From: Suillus spraguei
Lineage: Eukaryota; Basidiomycota; Agaricomycetes; Boletales; Suillaceae
Direction: 5' to 3'
Assembly: GCA_016800925.1 (NCBI GenBank)
Contig: JABCPU010000726.1
Location: 1-28,401 of the forward strand
Length of the DNA stretch: 28,401 nt
Shown here: in pieces, positions 26,594-28,401 of the stretch
Position numbering within the stretch: the first letter of the stretch is position 1
Layout of the letters: the number at the start of each line of letters is the position of its first letter
Notes under the pieces: generated by a model
The model's input: the letters and a program-made list of their open reading frames with translations, nothing else
Databases searched by the model: none
Told to the model about the DNA's origin: nothing
Made by a program: the position numbers and the translations under genes

Positions 26594-28401
26594 ATGTCCA
26601 CAAAACTTGCCTTAGCTTACAACGATGTTGCAGAGAAAGGGGTGCTGGATGTCAGCCGCTCTCCTCCGACTCAACTCATCGATCTCGCCAAGGATGAGAA
26701 GAAGGCATCGAGCATAGAGGCCCGGGTGCTTGCTGTGCAGTCTTTTTCTAAGAAAGATGTGCTTGTTACTCCTTCAAACGTTACAAGGCCACCGCTAGCA
26801 CCTACAAAACTCGCAAAGAAGAGTACACCCTTGTGGGTGCTCTGTGTAATCTGGTACAATACTTATAGGTATAGTGTTATCCGATAATACATGTGGTCGA
26901 ATACTCACCCTTCTAATTTACCAAGGCGATTTTTCACTGTCGTATTCATAGTCAATCTCATTGGAATTGGCTTTGCGATAGCTGGAAAATGGCCATACGC
27001 CGCAAAATATCCGGGTGCTTTGGTTGCCGGTAATTTGAACGTTGCGGTTCTTGTACGCAACGAGATATTCGGACGTTGCTTGTATTTGTTCGTCAACACC
27101 TTCTTCGCCAAGGTTCGTACCATGCATTTTCAACGTTTCAATTACCGTTAATGTGTTTTCTATCATAGTGGACTCCTCTATGGTTCCACCTTGCATGTAC
27201 CTCTACTTTACAGGTCAGTTTAAACTCTAAATGACGGTTTCAGGGAGCTGATGCTTCTATACAGCATATTGGTGGTATCCACAGCGGATGTGCAATATCC
27301 GGCATAGCTTGGATAATTATCACGGTCGTGCATCAATTCAAGGCGAAGTATACGCTCAACGATTCTATACTTGCATTCGGTGTCATCACCTCAGTTATGT
27401 TGTTAATCACGATGTGTGCTGGTCTTCCGTGGGTCCGTAACACGCACCACAAGTGAGCATTATATTCGGTCATTCATTACAGCATTCTTACATTGGTAAC
27501 CTAGTGTGTTCGAGCGGAATCACCGTTGCTTTGGATGGGCTTCTCTGTGCATGACCTGTGTGTTCAACTTTACGTAGAAAGTATTACGATTGTGCTAATT
27601 TTTGAAGGGGTATACACTATCTTGACCAATGCCTATGATACTGCAGACGGAAAGTTCGATCACGTTGGGAAACACGTCGTCCAACAGCAGGCCTTCTGGT
27701 ACACGGTCACAATGTCCATCTTGTGAGTACTACTTTATGTGCCTTCTTAATCGTTCTTCTCACAGCAGTTTTAGTATTGTCCTACCTTGGATTTGTACGA
27801 GACACGTTAAGGTTGACATTGAGTTGCCTTCTCCAAAAGTCGCTGTTCTCCGCTTCGAGCGTGGTATGCAACAAGGCCTTTTCGCTCGTATCAGTCGCTC
27901 GGCTGTCAAAGAATATCATGCTTTCGGTACCATCTCGTGGGTCTCCAGTTCGTCACCATGCCGATACTATTAACCCTTTTGTAGCGAGGGTGTTCATGCA
28001 GAATATCACTACCTGGTTTGTGGTGTGAAGGGTGATTTCACTAAGAACCTTGTCAGCGACCCGCCGAGAATGATCTGGACTCGTGAGCTGAAGGTAAAAA
28101 TAACCAAAGCAATTTTTTTCCGATCAGATTGCCAATAATTGTTTTTCAGTACGCTGGCATCTATAAACACGTCAAGCCTTTACAAGCGTGGAGTATGTCT
28201 CTGCACTGGATCTGGTATAGGCGCTGCCCTTTCTACTTGCATTCAATCTCCCAACTGGTACCTTATTGGATCGGTACGACAATATGAACTTGGGGTATAT
28301 ACATATCTCTTCTATTCCTAGCTTCTGATCAAGAGAACACTTTGGCCAAAACCATTAGCGGTCTCATTCACAAGCATATCGGTCCAGATTTCTCCTCCTT
28401 T
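26594..28401 (+). CDS. TmpA-like integral membrane protein, 3' end outside window
   Basis: Start ATG 26594 (MSTKLALAYNDVAEKG). Exons: 26594-26868, 26926-27112, 27169-27213, 27265-27452, 27505-27557, 27608-27722, 27775-27936, 27985-28093, 28150-28273, 28322-28401; all introns GT-AG, 48-57 bp. For intron 6 the acceptor at 27765 is also possible and adds three residues. The join is open for 446 codons. A soluble N-terminus is followed by several membrane segments (VVFIVNLIGIGFAIAGKWPY, SVMLLITMCAGLPWV), conserved HIGGIHSGCA and NTHHNVFERNHR, then the cytosolic part ELPSPKVAVLRFERGMQQGL, YHAFGTIS, GDFTKNLVSDPP. This matches the fungal TmpA/NPS12-associated membrane protein family, thought to be ferric-reductase-like and linked to flavin/NAD binding; the activity is not proven. 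In exon 9 residues after YAGI are read in a frame that lacks the family's Gly-rich segment (see findings). The family call is firm; intactness is uncertain. Confidence 0.75.

Noticed and set aside
26891..27196. Separate small genes on either strand in the TmpA-like gene
   Set aside because: These are exon 2 plus intron read-through and its antisense; the spliced gene accounts for the region.
28139..28321. Independent ORF giving NTSSLYKRGVCLCTG
   Set aside because: It is the other frame of exon 9 of the TmpA-like gene and has no ATG start; it is discussed as a frameshift instead.

Overview
The window looks like repeat-dense DNA of a filamentous basidiomycete (probably Agaricomycetes). Reasons: coding regions are cut by 43-57 bp GT-AG introns; there are relics of a KDZ-type transposase, a DIRS-like retroelement with a basidiomycete-style gag, solo LTRs and a LINE tail; and the only host-looking gene is a TmpA-like membrane protein with nine short introns. 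All family names come from motif recognition by eye; no search was run.

Layout. 1-3.2 kb: a reverse LTR end, a decayed Myb/SANT-like coding relic, an AT-rich stretch with local duplications, and a minus-strand coiled-coil gene carrying a Zn2Cys6-like Cys pattern. 3.2-13.2 kb: a nest of insertions. Solo LTR 'A' sits in solo LTR 'B'. A second LTR B, preceded by a polypurine tract, is cut by LTR 'D', and LTR D is cut by a 7.1-kb element (5987-13091). That element has ~88-bp terminal inverted repeats, a 7-bp target duplication (AATAGGC), G-rich subterminal arrays in inverted orientation, a 14-copy ~172-bp tandem array, a second array of 70-100 bp units, and no transposase. It is the best candidate for an undescribed element.

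13.2-17.7 kb: a decayed plus-strand gene of unknown function, split by solo LTR 'C', whose 3' coding end is repeated about four times; then the C-terminal part of a KDZ-like transposase on the minus strand, stopped by a second LTR C. 17.7-22.7 kb: one minus-strand DIRS-like element: gag with a CCHC knuckle, two fused LTR D copies, RT start, RNase H with a ~430-bp insertion, and the start of a recombinase-like region. 23.2-24.0 kb: a solo LTR B with perfect TSD. 24.4-26.0 kb: a gag-like coding relic split by a 5'-truncated LINE with poly-A tail and a perfect 14-bp TSD, itself split by solo LTR A.

26.6-28.4 kb: the TmpA-like gene, plus strand, continuing past the window end. All exons join into one open frame, but about 34 residues of exon 9 are read in a different frame from the one that gives the family-like sequence, as if two small indels compensate each other.

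LTR letters (A, B, C, D) are local names. Most of the window is therefore a mobile-element graveyard next to one host gene; no operons, CRISPR arrays, rRNA or tRNA genes were seen.
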